DNA of 64,000 nucleotides from Chloranthus sessilifolius (GCA_021018995.1 CM037593.1:35477810-35541809); one strand, 5' to 3'; shown: positions 21,904 through 32,749, counted from the stretch's first letter. Numbers and translations: made by a program. Notes: generated by a model from the sequence alone, not told the origin.

Positions 21904-23723
21904 TCAGGAGGTGTGGGTAATGCTTGATTTACCTCTGTAATAGATGGTTAAGTGGCCAAATTGGGCCAAATGAGAGTGATGAAGCTTGAGGGTGGTGGTA
22001 CTGGGGTAAAAGTAGGCCATTGAGAGCTGATAGGTGCCGGCGAAGGATTGGGGGTATGATGTGTCATTAGGCAATTGACGGGGGTGGTGGAGTTTGCTAG
22101 TGGTTGAACTGGGGGTAATGGGGTGGGCACGGGCCATTGGTAGTTTATTGGCGGTGGAGGATTGGGGGGCTGTTGGTTCATTGGATAATTGATGGGGGTG
22201 GTGGTGCATGGTTGATATGCATTTATGTGCACATAATTGATTGGTGTGGGTGATGGAAAGTACGCCCTGAGATCCAAGGGTTTAGTTTGTGGAGTCGGGT
22301 TGGGGAAATAATCTGACAAATTCAGGGGTTTAATCACCCCGATATTCTTTTCTTCAATATTTCTTAGCAATGGTGCTACATTGCTCTCCCGATCACTGAT
22401 GTAATCGGACGGGTAAAACTCAAACTCCTCATTTTCCTCTACCATCCCGATGGTGGGTCTGAGACCTGCTCCTCTGATAGGATGTGGGGGCAACGACACT
22501 TGATGGATGGTTGCATGCTGGTTTGCTTGAGAAGGTGCTGGGGGAATGATCTTCCCACCATCTATTAAATCTTGGACCGCATGCTTCAATGGGAAGCAGC
22601 GATCAGTCGGGTGACCCGGACCCTGATGAAAATTGCAGTGAGTATTTGGGTCATAGTTCTTTGGGATCGGGTGAGGAGGAGGTTGCGGTTGACAGATAGT
22701 AACTAATCCCTTTTCTATTAATAAAGGCAAAAGTACACTTAGTGATTGCCCTAGGGGCATAAATACTCGGTCATAGCGGGCCTTCCTTTGTTCAGGAGTC
22801 ATCTGCATTCCCTGCCCATTCCCTATCCTCTGCATCTGCTCAGTTCTGACTGGCCCTAGTTACGCTACTTGGAATTGGAATGGGGCTACATTATTATTAT
22901 TGGGTCGGGTTTTTGTAACATTTTGCACCTCTGCCCCTGTTCTCTTATCATTCTTCTGTTTGGTAAATCTCCTAACCCCACTGGGCCCCCCGGGTGCATT
23001 CTTGTTCAACCGTCCTTCCCTGATGGCGTCCTCACAGCGGTTGGCGTTTCTTACAAAGTCAGCAAAACTGGACTGTTGCTGGTATACAAGGAAATCTGAG
23101 ATCACTGGCAGGGTATTCTTTGAGATCATTTCTATCTGCTCGTCGTCAGGTATCCCGTTTCTGACTTGAGCTGCTAGTGATCTCCATCGCCCTAAATAGT
23201 CGCTAAAGGTTTTATTAGAGTTCTACTTCAATCGGGCTAGATCTGACTTGCGGAGCTCAATGTCTATGTTGTAGACATATTGCTCTTGGAATAGGCGGGT
23301 CAGATCTTTCCATGTCTTCATCATAGATGGTTCCAAAGATGTAAACCATCTCAAAGCGGGACCGGTCAAGCTCTTCTGAAAGACTTTTATCAGCAATCTT
23401 TCGTCCCCTCCATATTGGCACATGTCCCCACAGTAGGACTTCAGGTGTGCTATTGGATTGCCGGTGCCGCTGTATTTGTCGAAGGCTGATGTTTTAAATT
23501 TGGGGGGCAAGGGGACCTCAGCAAATAGACATAGATCTATGAAGTCCGTGGCGTGGCTCTCAACACCACCCATTTTCATTAGCTGCTTATGTATCTTGTC
23601 CAACTGTTCTTTTAGCTGCTCTGACTCTTTGGATACAAGAGTCACTTTCTCGACAGCTGGTTGGATCTCACTTTGTGCTACCAGGGGGTGGAGAACGATA
23701 GGAGGGGGGTTAAGGCTGGTCAA
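21904..23723 (-). pseudogene. Element A gag
   Basis: The minus strand gives LPPKFKTSAFDKYSGTGNP, LKSYCGDMCQYGGDERLLIK and LTGPALRWFTSLEPSMMKTW (23500-23320), a typical Ty3/gypsy capsid. After a stop near 23223 come FSDYLGRWRSLAAQVRNGIP and DFVRNANRCEDAIREG (about 23200-23010). A knuckle-like CNFHQGPGHPTDRC and LKHAVQDLIDGGKI follow (22640-22560), then a proline/asparagine-rich tail. The C-F-H...GH...C form followed by VQDLID is usual for Tat gag. At least two stops (about 23222 and 22860) break the frame. Confidence 0.85.
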
Positions 23724-23749
23724 TGCCCCACCATAGGCTCCATTGTTCC

Positions 23750-25249
23750 TTATCTCTTCCTCTTCATACTGCTGGTCGGCATAGTGTGCAGTGAGGGCGA
23801 GATTCTCTTATTGGTGTTGCATGGGCTGAATGGGAATGACATGAGTGGGGGTCGGGTGAGTTCATTGGGAATGAGGAAAAGTTTGTTGGATGATGGGATG
23901 AGTGGAAGTTGGGTTTTGGGGTGGGGCCTGGCGAGGCCATTGGGCAAGAGGGAAGGTTTGAAGCCGGTCTTGGGGTATGGGGCCATGAGAAAATTGGGTT
24001 TGGAATATGGCATGGGTTTGACCCGGGTGTGAAGGTTGGGGGTGGGTGGAATGTTGGGGGTATTGTGGAAGGTATGGGTGTGGGGCATCAAGGGCTGGGC
24101 CTTGTTGGGTTTGGGTAAAGGGCCAGGGATTTGGTGGATCTTGGCCCATTAGGCTTTGATGGGTGTAGCCCATTGGACTTTGGAGGGTTTGGGCCATGGG
24201 CCATGGGTTATTGGTGGGTTCGGGCCGTGGGCCCTTGATGAGATTGGGTCATGGGTCCTTGGTGGGTCTAGCCCATTGGACCTTGGCGGGTCTGACCCAT
24301 TGGGCCTTGGTGGATTTGGCCCATGGGATCTAGTGGGTATGACCCATTGGACCTTGGTGGGTCTGTGCCATGGGCCCTTAGTGGGTCTGGCCAATTGGGC
24401 CTTTGTGGATCTGGGCCATGGGCCTTTGGTGGGCTTGGCCCATTAGGACTTGGTGGGTCTGGGCCATGGGCCCTTGATGGGTATGGCTATAGGGTTTTAG
24501 GCCATGGGGCCATGGGGCATGGGGGTTTGGATGGTATGGATTATGGGGGGTTGATAGAGGTCATGGGAGAATGAGGCATGGAGATTGGCTAGGGTATGGG
24601 ATGGATCCATGGATGTGGGGTGTGGAGGAGAGGAGGCATTTTGGAAAGCCTTCCACATGGAGTAGGCTTGGAACATCTCCTCCATCATGGTAATGGAAGG
24701 AGGGTTGGATAGAGATGCTGGATTTAATGGGTGATGGGGTATAGACGGGATGGATGTGGAGGATAAATTGGGCATGGCCCCGGTAAAATAAGGTATGACC
24801 CGAGTAAGTGATGGAATATGGGGTGGATTGGAGGGATGAGGGTATGTATTGGGTATGTTTTGGGATGATGGGGGATATGGTGTGGAGGGGTGAGAAAAAT
24901 CAGGCATGGTATATGTGAATGTGGGTGGATTGGGCTTATAGGGGGAAGATGGAAAATGGGGCATGGATGTGGATGGGGAATGTGTAGGATTTGGCATGGA
25001 AGTGGATGGAAAATGTGTTGGATTTGACATGGGAATGGTTTAGGCAAAAGATGGGGAGTTGGGGGTTGGACTTTGGATATTTTGGGTGGTAGCTGTTGGG
25101 AAAATGGGGGCATCAAATGAGCCGATAACGGCAAAGGGCGGTTGGGTGAGGGGGATGGTGGAAAAGACTTCCCTCGAATGGGAATGGGTTAGAGAACATG
25201 GTGGGGATGAGTCGGGATCAACGTAAGCCAGGTTCACTACCCATGACAT
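23750..25249 (-). pseudogene. Element A proline-rich leader ORF upstream of gag
   Basis: Minus-strand frames between PBS and gag are very rich in Pro, Ser, His and Asn (for example HPSTPYPPSSQNIPNTYPHP) and include MEEMFQAYSMWKAFQNASSP near 24650. Part is a 24-bp minisatellite. The region may be the N-terminus of gag or a separate leader ORF. No domain is recognised, and stops interrupt it. Confidence 0.5.
24125..24490. repeat. 24-bp minisatellite in the gag leader of element A
   Basis: About fifteen imperfect copies of TTGGTGGGTCTGGCCCATTG plus GGCC or similar, plus strand. On the minus strand each unit encodes 8 residues of the type GPNPPRPN, so the array is in register with translation. 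The surrounding 23870-25200 is also strongly G/T-skewed on the plus strand. Confidence 0.92.
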
Positions 25250-25341
25250 TCTACGGGAACGGGTTGGGTAAGGGTGCCTTGGATAAGGCCCAAAAATCCT
25301 CCTCCTTCTCCCTCTATGGGACGACGGAGGGCAAGATGATG

Positions 25342-25358
25342 CCGTTGTGTCGGCACCA
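25342..25358 (-). promoter_or_regulatory. Candidate primer binding site of element A
   Basis: Minus strand TGGTGCCGACACAACGG, starting with the TGG complementary to a tRNA CCA end. TGGTGCCG is common in Tat primer sites. The LTR would end about 23 bp before it, at 25382. The tRNA was not identified. Confidence 0.5.
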
Positions 25359-25738
25359 TAAAGGTTCTATTTTTAAGTTTTTGATTTTTTAATAATTAAT
25401 TTTTTTGGAGAAATTTTTTTGTAGAAAACAATGGTTCCGAGGCCTTGGAATTCCCTTCTCGGGTGGCTTTTGTACCTTAACTTGAGACCCGCTACGACTA
25501 TTTTGACGTGCTTCGGAAGAATCAAAGAAAGGCCTTTGATCTATTAAAGGCATGGAAATCAAGGCAAACGACCCAATCCCTCGAAATGAGTCTAAGAGAA
25601 GTTGCCTTCTTTTGACCGGCGAGGGCGTATTGGGTGTCGGAGGTGGCGGGGCCCAACCAGAGGCACTAAAACACTAATTGGGGGACTCGAGATGTGGAAA
25701 AGGGCCATAGATCCGAACTGAGCTGCTCAAAACTATAC

Positions 25739-25858
25739 TGGTGCAACTATTAGTGGCGCCAGAGCAAAGTTCCAGTTTTTAAAGTTGGCGCAACTATTAG
25801 TAGTTGTGCCAGGGCATTTCTGGGAAATTTTGTATTGGTGCAACTAATACTTGCGCCA
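25739..25858. repeat. Palindrome cluster 4 of element A (right LTR, inner end)
   Basis: Copies at 25739-25761 (TGGTGCAACTA...GGCGCCA), 25786-25811 (with a 3-bp TAG duplication in the centre) and 25836-25858. It corresponds position by position to cluster 1 in the left LTR. Confidence 0.95.
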
Positions 25859-27390
25859 GAGTAAAATGGATTGCCGGTTTTTTGTGATAGCAGCAGCCTG
25901 AGTTCGAAATGGGTCTCCAAACTGGTTTTTTATAGAAGTTGGGCTTTTGGGAACTGACTGTTTTTATATGATCGATCATCTCCTTTTCGAATCCTAAAGG
26001 TTTGAGTTTGGTATAACTCGCTAGCGCGCTCCCCAAGGGTTTTAAGCTTTGCAATGGGAACTCGCTTGATATACCTCCGGCGCAAGCGCCTTCTCAGATA
26101 CTAGGTGGGCTGAGACTTTTCTGGATCATCACCACTAGGGGCTGCCGCCATACTATGACCTGGGTGATTGTATGAGTGCCTAAACCCAACCCTTTGAAAA
26201 TCTATCCCGTAAAACAAGTTAAATTAAGCTCCCTATTCTTGGTTCAATTTTAAATTTTTTTTCAAAGCCCTTTTTTTTTATGGAAGTTTTCTTTAGTTCA
26301 AAGACCAGGGGTGATGACCCCGTGCCGCCACTACAGGTCGGCGTCCACTGACGAAATATGTTTGCACAAGTAGACCCGCAAATCGGCTAAGGCACTTTAA
26401 ATGGCAGAAAATTAAAAGAATTAAAAGACAATGCTTAAGTAGGCCCTCCAATCGGCTAAGGCACCTAAAATGATGGAAAAGTAAAGAAAATTAAAAGACA
26501 CTATGCAGGTAGGCCCGCCGATCGGCTAAGGCACATAAATGATGGAAAAGTAGGGGTGAGTAGAATAAAAAATAATACACAAAAATAGCAAAATTTTTAG
26601 TAAAATCAACAATAAATAGCCAAATTTCAAGGAGAAGCTCTACAATCTATCCCCAGCAGAGTCGCCATCTGTGCAACCGTGGGATTCGTGACAATTCGGT
26701 CGCAGTGATGTGCTCTCTAACAAAAATATAGAGTCGCCACCCGGAGCTTTTGGTGTCCTGAGAAACCTAGTTCATTTTAATGAGCATAGAAGTGCTAAAA
26801 ATATGATTCTGAATCCGATCCACACCAAAGGTTCTTGGGTAGGGGCTTCGGTTATCGATCGGGAAGGTGTTAGGCACTCGATCAACCCGCTTAATGCGGT
26901 GTCTATTTTTAGCCAAAACAAAAATAATGTAAAAGAAAAGAAAATGCCTTCCTCTTACCCAAATGGGTCTTAAATCCTATTTGTGCCCCTCCGTTCCTAC
27001 CAAAAATTCGACGGCGTAACGGCACAAATGGGAGAATGGAAGAAGAACTAAAAGTGATAGGATAAGAAAGGGGAGAGCCGGAGCCCTCGGGCCCTTATTG
27101 CACCGTTGAGGAGCCTTACGTTGGCTTACTTTGATGAGCTTTTGAAGACTTGTATGGTGGAAATAGGGGTTCTAACCTCTAAGGCTTGCTAGCTAAGAGG
27201 TAGAAAGGGAAGGTAAATGGGTAGCATATACCTAAACTAAGGGATCTAAGGTAAGAAATATCACTCCAAGGAGGTTTTGAAATTCTGGATTTTATATGAG
27301 AATGGTGCATCAAAGGGAGAAAGATCTCACTTTAAGCTCTTTCTCTCTTAGGTAAAATTTCTCAACCTCTAATCCAAGGGGAGGGGGGCT

Positions 27391-27398
27391 CTATTATA
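27391..27398 (-). promoter_or_regulatory. TATA box of right LTR of element A
   Basis: Minus strand CCTATAATAGAGCCCCCC, aligned with the perfect TATAAATAG at 6948-6956. It would drive the genomic RNA; the palindrome cluster at 27680-27883 is 280-490 bp upstream. Confidence 0.65.
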
Positions 27399-27679
27399 GG
27401 AAAAGCGTAGATTAGGAGGCTACTTAGATGCTAATTGGGTTTAGCAATTAGGTAATCTCACATCTAAGGTTTTCTAAGATTTTAAGAGCTTCGAAAGGTG
27501 TGAAGGTGGTTCCAATGGTGGATGATAGGGTGGGGCCTTAAGTCACTTAAAGGGTTGCAAATAGGGTGCAAAGGGGTGCAACAAAACTATTAAAACACAC
27601 CCCAAAGACCGAGGTGGTCAATAAGTCAAACCCCAGACACAAAATTTGAGGTAAAACCAGAGGTCACTGTGCATAAGCT

Positions 27680-27883
27680 TGGCGCAACTATTAGTTGTGC
27701 CAGGCATATGTACAGTGAAATAGTGTAGCACAGTAGCCTAGAAGTTGGCTTCCCGAGGTGGGGTCCACCTCAATGCTGGCGCAACTATTAGTTGCGCCAG
27801 GCTTAAATCTAGGGAAAGTGGCTTGGCGCAACTAATAGTTGTGCCAGGCTAAAATATAATTGGTGCAACTATTAGTTACGCCA
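27680..27883. repeat. Palindrome cluster 5 of element A (U3 of right LTR, four copies)
   Basis: Copies at 27680-27702, 27777-27799 (perfect), 27824-27846 and 27861-27883. Differences are mostly C to T or G to A within CpG, as expected from methylated-cytosine decay. A G run and CCAATTG follow on the plus strand, recalling cluster 2. Confidence 0.95.
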
Positions 27884-28283
27884 AATCTCTAGGGGGGGGC
27901 CAATTGAAAATATGCTTTTGCCCTCTGGGTTCGAACTGCCATATCTTTGCGTACATAGCTCCGATTGGGGCTATTCTTGGATCTTTGGAAAGATGGAGAC
28001 CTCTAATTTTTAATGGTATAAGATTCGATCATAGTAGAAGGCTATAGCTAGTCCCGGTGTACCACTCATCCATGGCTTGGAAAGATTAGGTTCACGTCCG
28101 GAATGGGTTTTAAGGGTTCAGGTGGTTCCTAAGGGATCTAAGGTGATTCCTGAGGTTTTGGAAGGGTTCCTAAGGGATCTAAGGTGATTCCTAAGGGTTT
28201 CATACATGCCATCAAAAGCTCAGAGATGTGTTTTTCCCGAAATATGTTTCGATCGGGCCTTGGGCCAAATTTGGGTCTCTACA

Positions 28284-29316
28284 ATGGGATCATTATAAGC
28301 ACACTCCAAGATATCTGTGAGGTCGATAAAAGTCCCACCGTCACTTGACACTGGGGCATTTTTTTAAGTGCTAGCACCTTGATAGCAATAATCAGGTCAT
28401 GAGACTGGCACCCCAAACTGGGGCATTTTTTTTAATATTTAGTTTAAGTCTTACTTTTTCACCATAGAGCCCCAAAAATAAACCCATCAAACATCCAAAA
28501 GATAACAAAGATACACACAACGTACACAAAAAAAATAAACATATACCCCCGCACTATCCTAATATTACCCATTCGCCCTCCAACACAACCCAAGAAACAC
28601 ACAACAATAAACAAGAACAAACACAAATAAAAAACAAACACAATAAACAAAAAAATACCATTTTATTTGTAACAAAATTCTTACAGGTGTCACTGGAGGC
28701 ATACCTTCTAAACATACAACCCAAAACGAAAACATGAAACCTACCATACAACCTAAAATTCAGGACACCTCCCAATGCCCTGTCACAATCAAACAGCTAA
28801 GGTCTTGAAAAATAATAAACAATAGAAAAATCCCCATCGCAATGCCAAACCGGCACCCGAACAAGGACAAAGCATCCATATGATGAACCAAGTCTCATCG
28901 CACACCCTCTACCTATCCCTCCATGATTGAAATCACTATCCCTTGCCTCATCGCGTGACCCACACGTCGACTGGAGAGGAGGTTGCCGGCATCCCATCAC
29001 ACACCTTCACAAGTAACATGTCCCATCATGACAAGATGCACACATAACCAACGCTATCCCAACACCCAAAACTCATTGCCATGTCCTCCTGTCCCATCAC
29101 GACGCTACCCCACCACACGCACCCACCATACGCCCACAAGTACATCGCCATCAAAAATCTGCCGCACCTTAACACTAAAGACAGTCCCACCGCGACATGG
29201 CTACAACTTAACCCCATCGTATTGTTGGTGCACACTTTTTCTGGGTTTCTCTTGGTCCTCATTGAATCAGTGGCCCAATTCTGTCCAAGTGGACTCTAGA
29301 GATGCAGCGTTTGGAA
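28284..29316 (-). mobile_element. Fragment of a Tat-type spacer, inverted relative to element B
   Basis: No gene. The reverse complement of 28660-28780 (TTTTCGTTTTGGGTTGTATG then a GAAGGTATGCCTCCAGTGAC block) matches B at about 35560-35640 (TTTTCATTTTGGGTTGTAAA, AGGTATGCCTCCGGTGG). The CCCATCAC repeats at 28990-29110 are the complement of GTGATGGG repeats in B at 34100-34700. Two CTGGGGCATTTTTT motifs are present. Frames are short and biased by A/T runs. Confidence 0.6.
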
Positions 29317-29584
29317 TGTTAGAAATAAAATAAAAAAGGGGGGTTTTCTAGGAAGATTCCTAGTTTATTGCGTTCGCCAACTGCAAATATTTAACGACAC
29401 TGTAATACGTCAGTGATCACACTTTAGAGCGGGTGTGGGTCACTTCTTTACTGAATCGTCCGCCTACGAACGTCAGCAGTTATGACTCTTCCTTATAGTT
29501 TAGATAATTCAGTTTTCCTTTTCATCCCTGTTATTATTGTAATTCGAATCAGTTTAGATTTCCTAATTCTATTGTGAGTCTAGT

Positions 29585-30240
29585 GGTGTGGGTTTATTAT
29601 AACGATTTGATCTAATATTATAATTCTATTCGGAGTTTAATTAATGTAGTGCCCTAATCCTATTAGAATTCTAATTAATTTAGTGTCCTAATTATACTAG
29701 AAGTCCAATTAATATTAGTCTCCTAATCATACTAGGAATGCAAACATATTAATTTTAATGAAACTTTAATTAAATCAAGCATGCTAATTGTACTGAAATT
29801 CTAAGTAAAGCAAGTATACTAGTCCTACTGCAATTCTAATTAAAGTAGAGAACTGATTTTTACCGAAATTCTAATTGGAATAGAAGACTGATTTGACTAA
29901 AACTCTAGTTAAAGCAATGAATTAACTTCATAAAATCCAATTAAAATAAAGGAACTAATTTTTTTCTAAAATTAGAATCAAAGCAATGAATTAATTATAC
30001 TAAAACTCTTATTAATAAAAAAATAAATTAACTATAATGGAATCTAATCAAGCAACAAATTAACTATGCTAGAATTATCTAATTAAAATAGAGGAACTAA
30101 TTTTATTAGAATTCTAATTAAAGCAATTATTCTAAGGATCTAATTAAAATAAAGCATGTGAATTAATTATACTAAAAATCTAAGAAAATTAAGGACTTGA
30201 TTTTCTAATTCTAATTAAAGCAATAAAATAACCCTAAAAA
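29585..30240. repeat. AT-rich degenerate array of ATTCTAATTAAAGCA words
   Basis: About fifteen degenerate copies of AATTCTAATTAAAGCAA, spaced 30-45 bp apart, for example at 29850, 29900, 30107 and 30210. No gene lies in this stretch. Confidence 0.75.
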
Positions 30241-30988
30241 AAGGGATTTTAGGCCCGCTATGCTAAGGAGGGTTGGCCTCGTTCCCGAGTACCCTTCGAA
30301 AGCTCCCTTAGGCAAATCGGGTGGTTGAGATTAAGGATAAATTAGATTTTTGGATTATAAAATAGTATTTTTAGATTTTCGGAGTCGTTTTCGAGATTAT
30401 AATTAAGAATTAAATTATGAAACTAGGATTATAGAAGACTAAAATAATGTTTGGGATTTTAGAAATATTAAACTAAGGAATTAAAGCTAGAATTTAAAAG
30501 TTTTAGGACTGAATTCGGGTCCGAAATCAGAAAATAAGGCTGTATGATTAAGGACTGGTTCTAGAAACTATGAACTGGAACCAGAGATTAATGATAGGAT
30601 TGGAGAATAAAATTTTAGAACAGAATTGAGTCTATGGTTGGTGAATTGGGCCGTCAGATTAAGGACTGGTTCTAAAAAACTGAGAATTAGAAGCAGATAT
30701 TAACATTACGGTCCGAAAAAGGGTGCTATGGTCTAAGACTGAATTAATATTAATAATATAAAACTAAGAAAAATCCTAAGTCTAAGAACTAAGAGCTATG
30801 GTCGGAAATTAAGTTCTTACCTAAGGTCGAGGCTGCGGAGAGAAATCCGAAAGATTTGAAGCTTGAATCTCGAAATCATGGCTATGTTCTTCTATGGGTT
30901 CGTTCTCAGAGTTCTCTGATTTCGAAATCCCAAAAAAATTTCATTATCTTAAAATTTCAGCCTCTCCTCGGGCGAATTAGAAAAAAAT

Positions 30989-30996
30989 CTTTTATA
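30989..30996 (-). promoter_or_regulatory. TATA box of LTR B, duplication copy 1
   Basis: Minus strand AACTATAAAAGATT, a canonical TATAAAAG. Word arrays and hairpins lie upstream (31040-31593). Confidence 0.6.
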
Positions 30997-31455
30997 GTTT
31001 TTTCTCCAATTAAGCTCTCTGTTTTAGGCGTTTAACTGGATTGCATGCCAGTTTCTCGGTGCTTAATCGCTTTAAGTCGGTCATCGACTCAGTGAGCGAC
31101 CGACTGACTTTCTCAGTGAGTTTTCTAGTTCTAATCATGTTAGAATTAATTGTGCGCCCAGTGTGGAGTGCACAATCTGATTAAGTGTCTCATTTGAAGC
31201 ACTTGATCGAGGAAGCTTAGGGGTCAAGGACGGTAAGACTAGGTCGGGCGTAGGCCAATTATACACCAGTGGTGGGGCGCTCAATCTGATCGTGCGTCTC
31301 GTGTGAGGTGCATGATCGAATCTCGAAGTGGTATGGGAAAAGAAGTCTAGTCTGAAAGGGGACTGATTGCACACTTATGGTTTAGCGTGCGATCGAATTA
31401 CGCACGTAGTTTTAGGCACGAAATTCAGGGTTGTCCTGGTCCGGGTTAGGTCTGA

Positions 31456-31593
31456 AATGCCAGGCTATTATTTTAGCTTGCATTCCAACTATATACTATT
31501 ATTTCAGTATATAGTCTCCTTACATTGGGATCTAAGCCACAGAGCTATTATTTCATCCTATGTCTAGCCATGTATAATTATTTCAGTGCATGG
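31456..31593. repeat. Hairpin chain, copy 1 (four hairpins)
   Basis: Hairpins at 31456-31484, 31488-31515, about 31538-31563 and 31568-31593. The second is perfect: ACTATATACT, loop ATTATTTC, AGTATATAGT. Others have different stems around the same loop. Confidence 0.92.
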
Positions 31594-31732
31594 TTCCCAT
31601 GTTAGGGTCATGGGGCCTAACATGGCTATGTTCTTCTATGGGTTCGTTCTCAGAGTTTTCTGATTTCGAAATCCCAAAAAAATATCATTCTCCTAAAATT
31701 TCAGCCTCTCCTTGGGCGAATTAGAAAAAAAT

Positions 31733-31740
31733 CTTTTATA
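31733..31740 (-). promoter_or_regulatory. TATA box of LTR B, duplication copy 2
   Basis: Same TATAAAAG on the minus strand, 744 bp from copy 1, with the longer hairpin chain (32199-32670) upstream. Confidence 0.6.
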
Positions 31741-32198
31741 GTTTTTCTCCAATTAAGCGCCATGTTTCAGGCGTTTAACTGGATTGCGCGCTAGTTTCTC
31801 GGTGCTTAATCGCTTTAAGTCGGTCACCGACTCAGTGAGCCACCGGCTGACTTTCTCAGCGAGTTTTTTAGTTCTAATCACGTTAGAACTAATTGTGCGC
31901 CTAGTGTTGAGTGCATAATCTGATTAAGCGTCTCATTTGAAGCGTTTGGTTGAGGAAGCTTAGGGGTCAAGGACGGTAAGACTAGGTCAAGCGTAGGCCA
32001 ATTGCACACCAGTGGTGGGGCGCTCAATCTGATCGCGCGTCTCGTGTGAGGCGCATGATCGAGACTCGAAGTGGTCTGGGAAAGGAAATCTAGTCTGAAA
32101 GGGGACTGATTGCACCCTTATGATTTAGCGTGCGATCGAATTACGTGCATAGTATTAGGCACGTAATTCAAGGTTGTCCTGGTCCAGGTCGGGTTTGA

Positions 32199-32670
32199 AA
32201 TGCCAGGCTATTATTTCGGCCTGCATTCCAACTATATACTATTATTTCAGTATATAGTCTCCTTACATTGGGATCTGAGCCACAGAGCCATTATTTCAGC
32301 CTGTGTCTAGCCATGTACTATTGTTTTAGTGCATGGTTCCCATGTTAGCGTCATGGGGCCTAAGTCACAGAGTTATTATTTTAGCCTGTGTTCAACCATA
32401 TACTATTGTTTTAGTATATGGTCCCATATTAGGGTAAAGGGGTCTTAAATGCCAGACTATTGTTTCAGTCTGCATTCTGACTATATACTATTATTTCAGT
32501 ATATAGTCTCCTTACATTGGGATCTGAGCCATAGAGTTATTATTTTAGCCTGTGTTCAGTCATGTATTATTGTTTCAGTGCATGGTTCCCACGCTAGGGT
32601 CATGGGGCCTGAGCCACAGAGCTATTGTTTCAGCTTGTGTCTAGCCATATATTATTATTTTAGTATATGG
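32199..32670. repeat. Hairpin chain, copy 2 (about twelve hairpins with a constant loop)
   Basis: Hairpins at 32199-32227, 32231-32258, 32281-32305, 32311-32336, 32366-32390, 32395-32422, 32448-32476, 32479-32508, about 32529-32554, 32561-32584, 32615-32639 and 32645-32670. The loop is always ATTATTTC, ATTATTTT, ATTGTTTC or ATTGTTTT, closed by CT/AG or a close variant. Stems change as pairs, for example ACTATATACT/AGTATATAGT and ACCATATACT/AGTATATGGT. Linkers repeat TTAGGGTCATGGGGCCT. Confidence 0.93.
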
Positions 32671-32749
32671 TCCCACATTCGGGTTATGAGGTCAAAGGTT
32701 TACCAAATAGATTTCTATATTTTGAGAGGGGAAAATGGGGGTGTCTATA

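Larger units (their letters stand above)
5284..28283 (-). mobile_element. Element A: Tat-lineage Ty3/gypsy retrotransposon with two antisense accessory ORFs
   Basis: Two homologous LTRs (5284-7725 and about 25382-28283) bracket an internal region whose minus strand encodes, in order, a proline-rich leader, gag, protease, RT, RNase H, a second RNase H and integrase (25.2 to 16.6 kb). A second RNase H between RNase H and integrase marks the Tat lineage. Between the integrase and the left (3') LTR lie about 9 kb with two plus-strand genes, PMD-like and DUF7745-like. Accessory antisense ORFs are known in plant Ty3/gypsy elements; two with introns in one element is notable. All coding parts carry stops or frameshifts and the RT active site is mutated, so it is a dead copy. 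LTRs differ at roughly one position in ten by eye, so it is old. No target duplication was found and the left LTR appears truncated. Confidence 0.85.
25382..28283 (-). repeat. Right (5') LTR of element A
   Basis: Homologous to 5284-7725 from about 25722 on. It ends GGGTCTCTACA at 28283, minus-strand start TGTAGAGACCC. The inner end at 25382 is set by the first TG after the candidate primer site and is uncertain. It carries palindrome clusters near both ends, a minus-strand TATA box at 27391-27398, and a short GGGATCTAAGGTGATTCCTA tandem repeat at 28130-28195. Confidence 0.75.
30877..32363. repeat. 744-bp tandem duplication inside the LTR of B
   Basis: CATGGCTATGTTCTTCTATG starts at both 30877 and 31621 and the texts run parallel to TCATGGGGCCTAA (31620) and TCATGGGGCCTAAG (32363). 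Each copy carries a TATA box, the GCGC word region and four hairpins. Confidence 0.93.
29317..32749 (-). repeat. LTR of element B with internal 744-bp duplication
   Basis: The end GTGTCTATA at 32749 corresponds to GTGTCTACA of element A (one transition). It contains, left to right, an AT-rich word array, two tandem copies of a 744-bp block (30877-31620, 31621-32363), each with a minus-strand TATA box, GCGC/TGATCGA words, and chains of hairpins. The left boundary is uncertain. Confidence 0.6.

Noticed and set aside
24156..24574. Plus-strand frames of repeated GSGPWALGG type, like a glycine-rich protein
   Set aside because: They mirror the 24-bp minisatellite; the gag strand is the minus strand.
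5298..27883. Regularly recurring palindromes as a CRISPR array
   Set aside because: Irregular spacing, clusters across 22 kb, eukaryotic retroelement context and no cas genes.
28459..28775. Minus-strand hydrophobic frames resembling transmembrane segments
   Set aside because: A-rich plus strand gives Phe/Val/Cys codons on the minus strand; homologous spacer in B is noncoding.
31456..32670. Hairpin chain as a tRNA cluster or tRNA-like array
   Set aside because: No cloverleaf, no A/B box and no CCA; only simple stem-loops.
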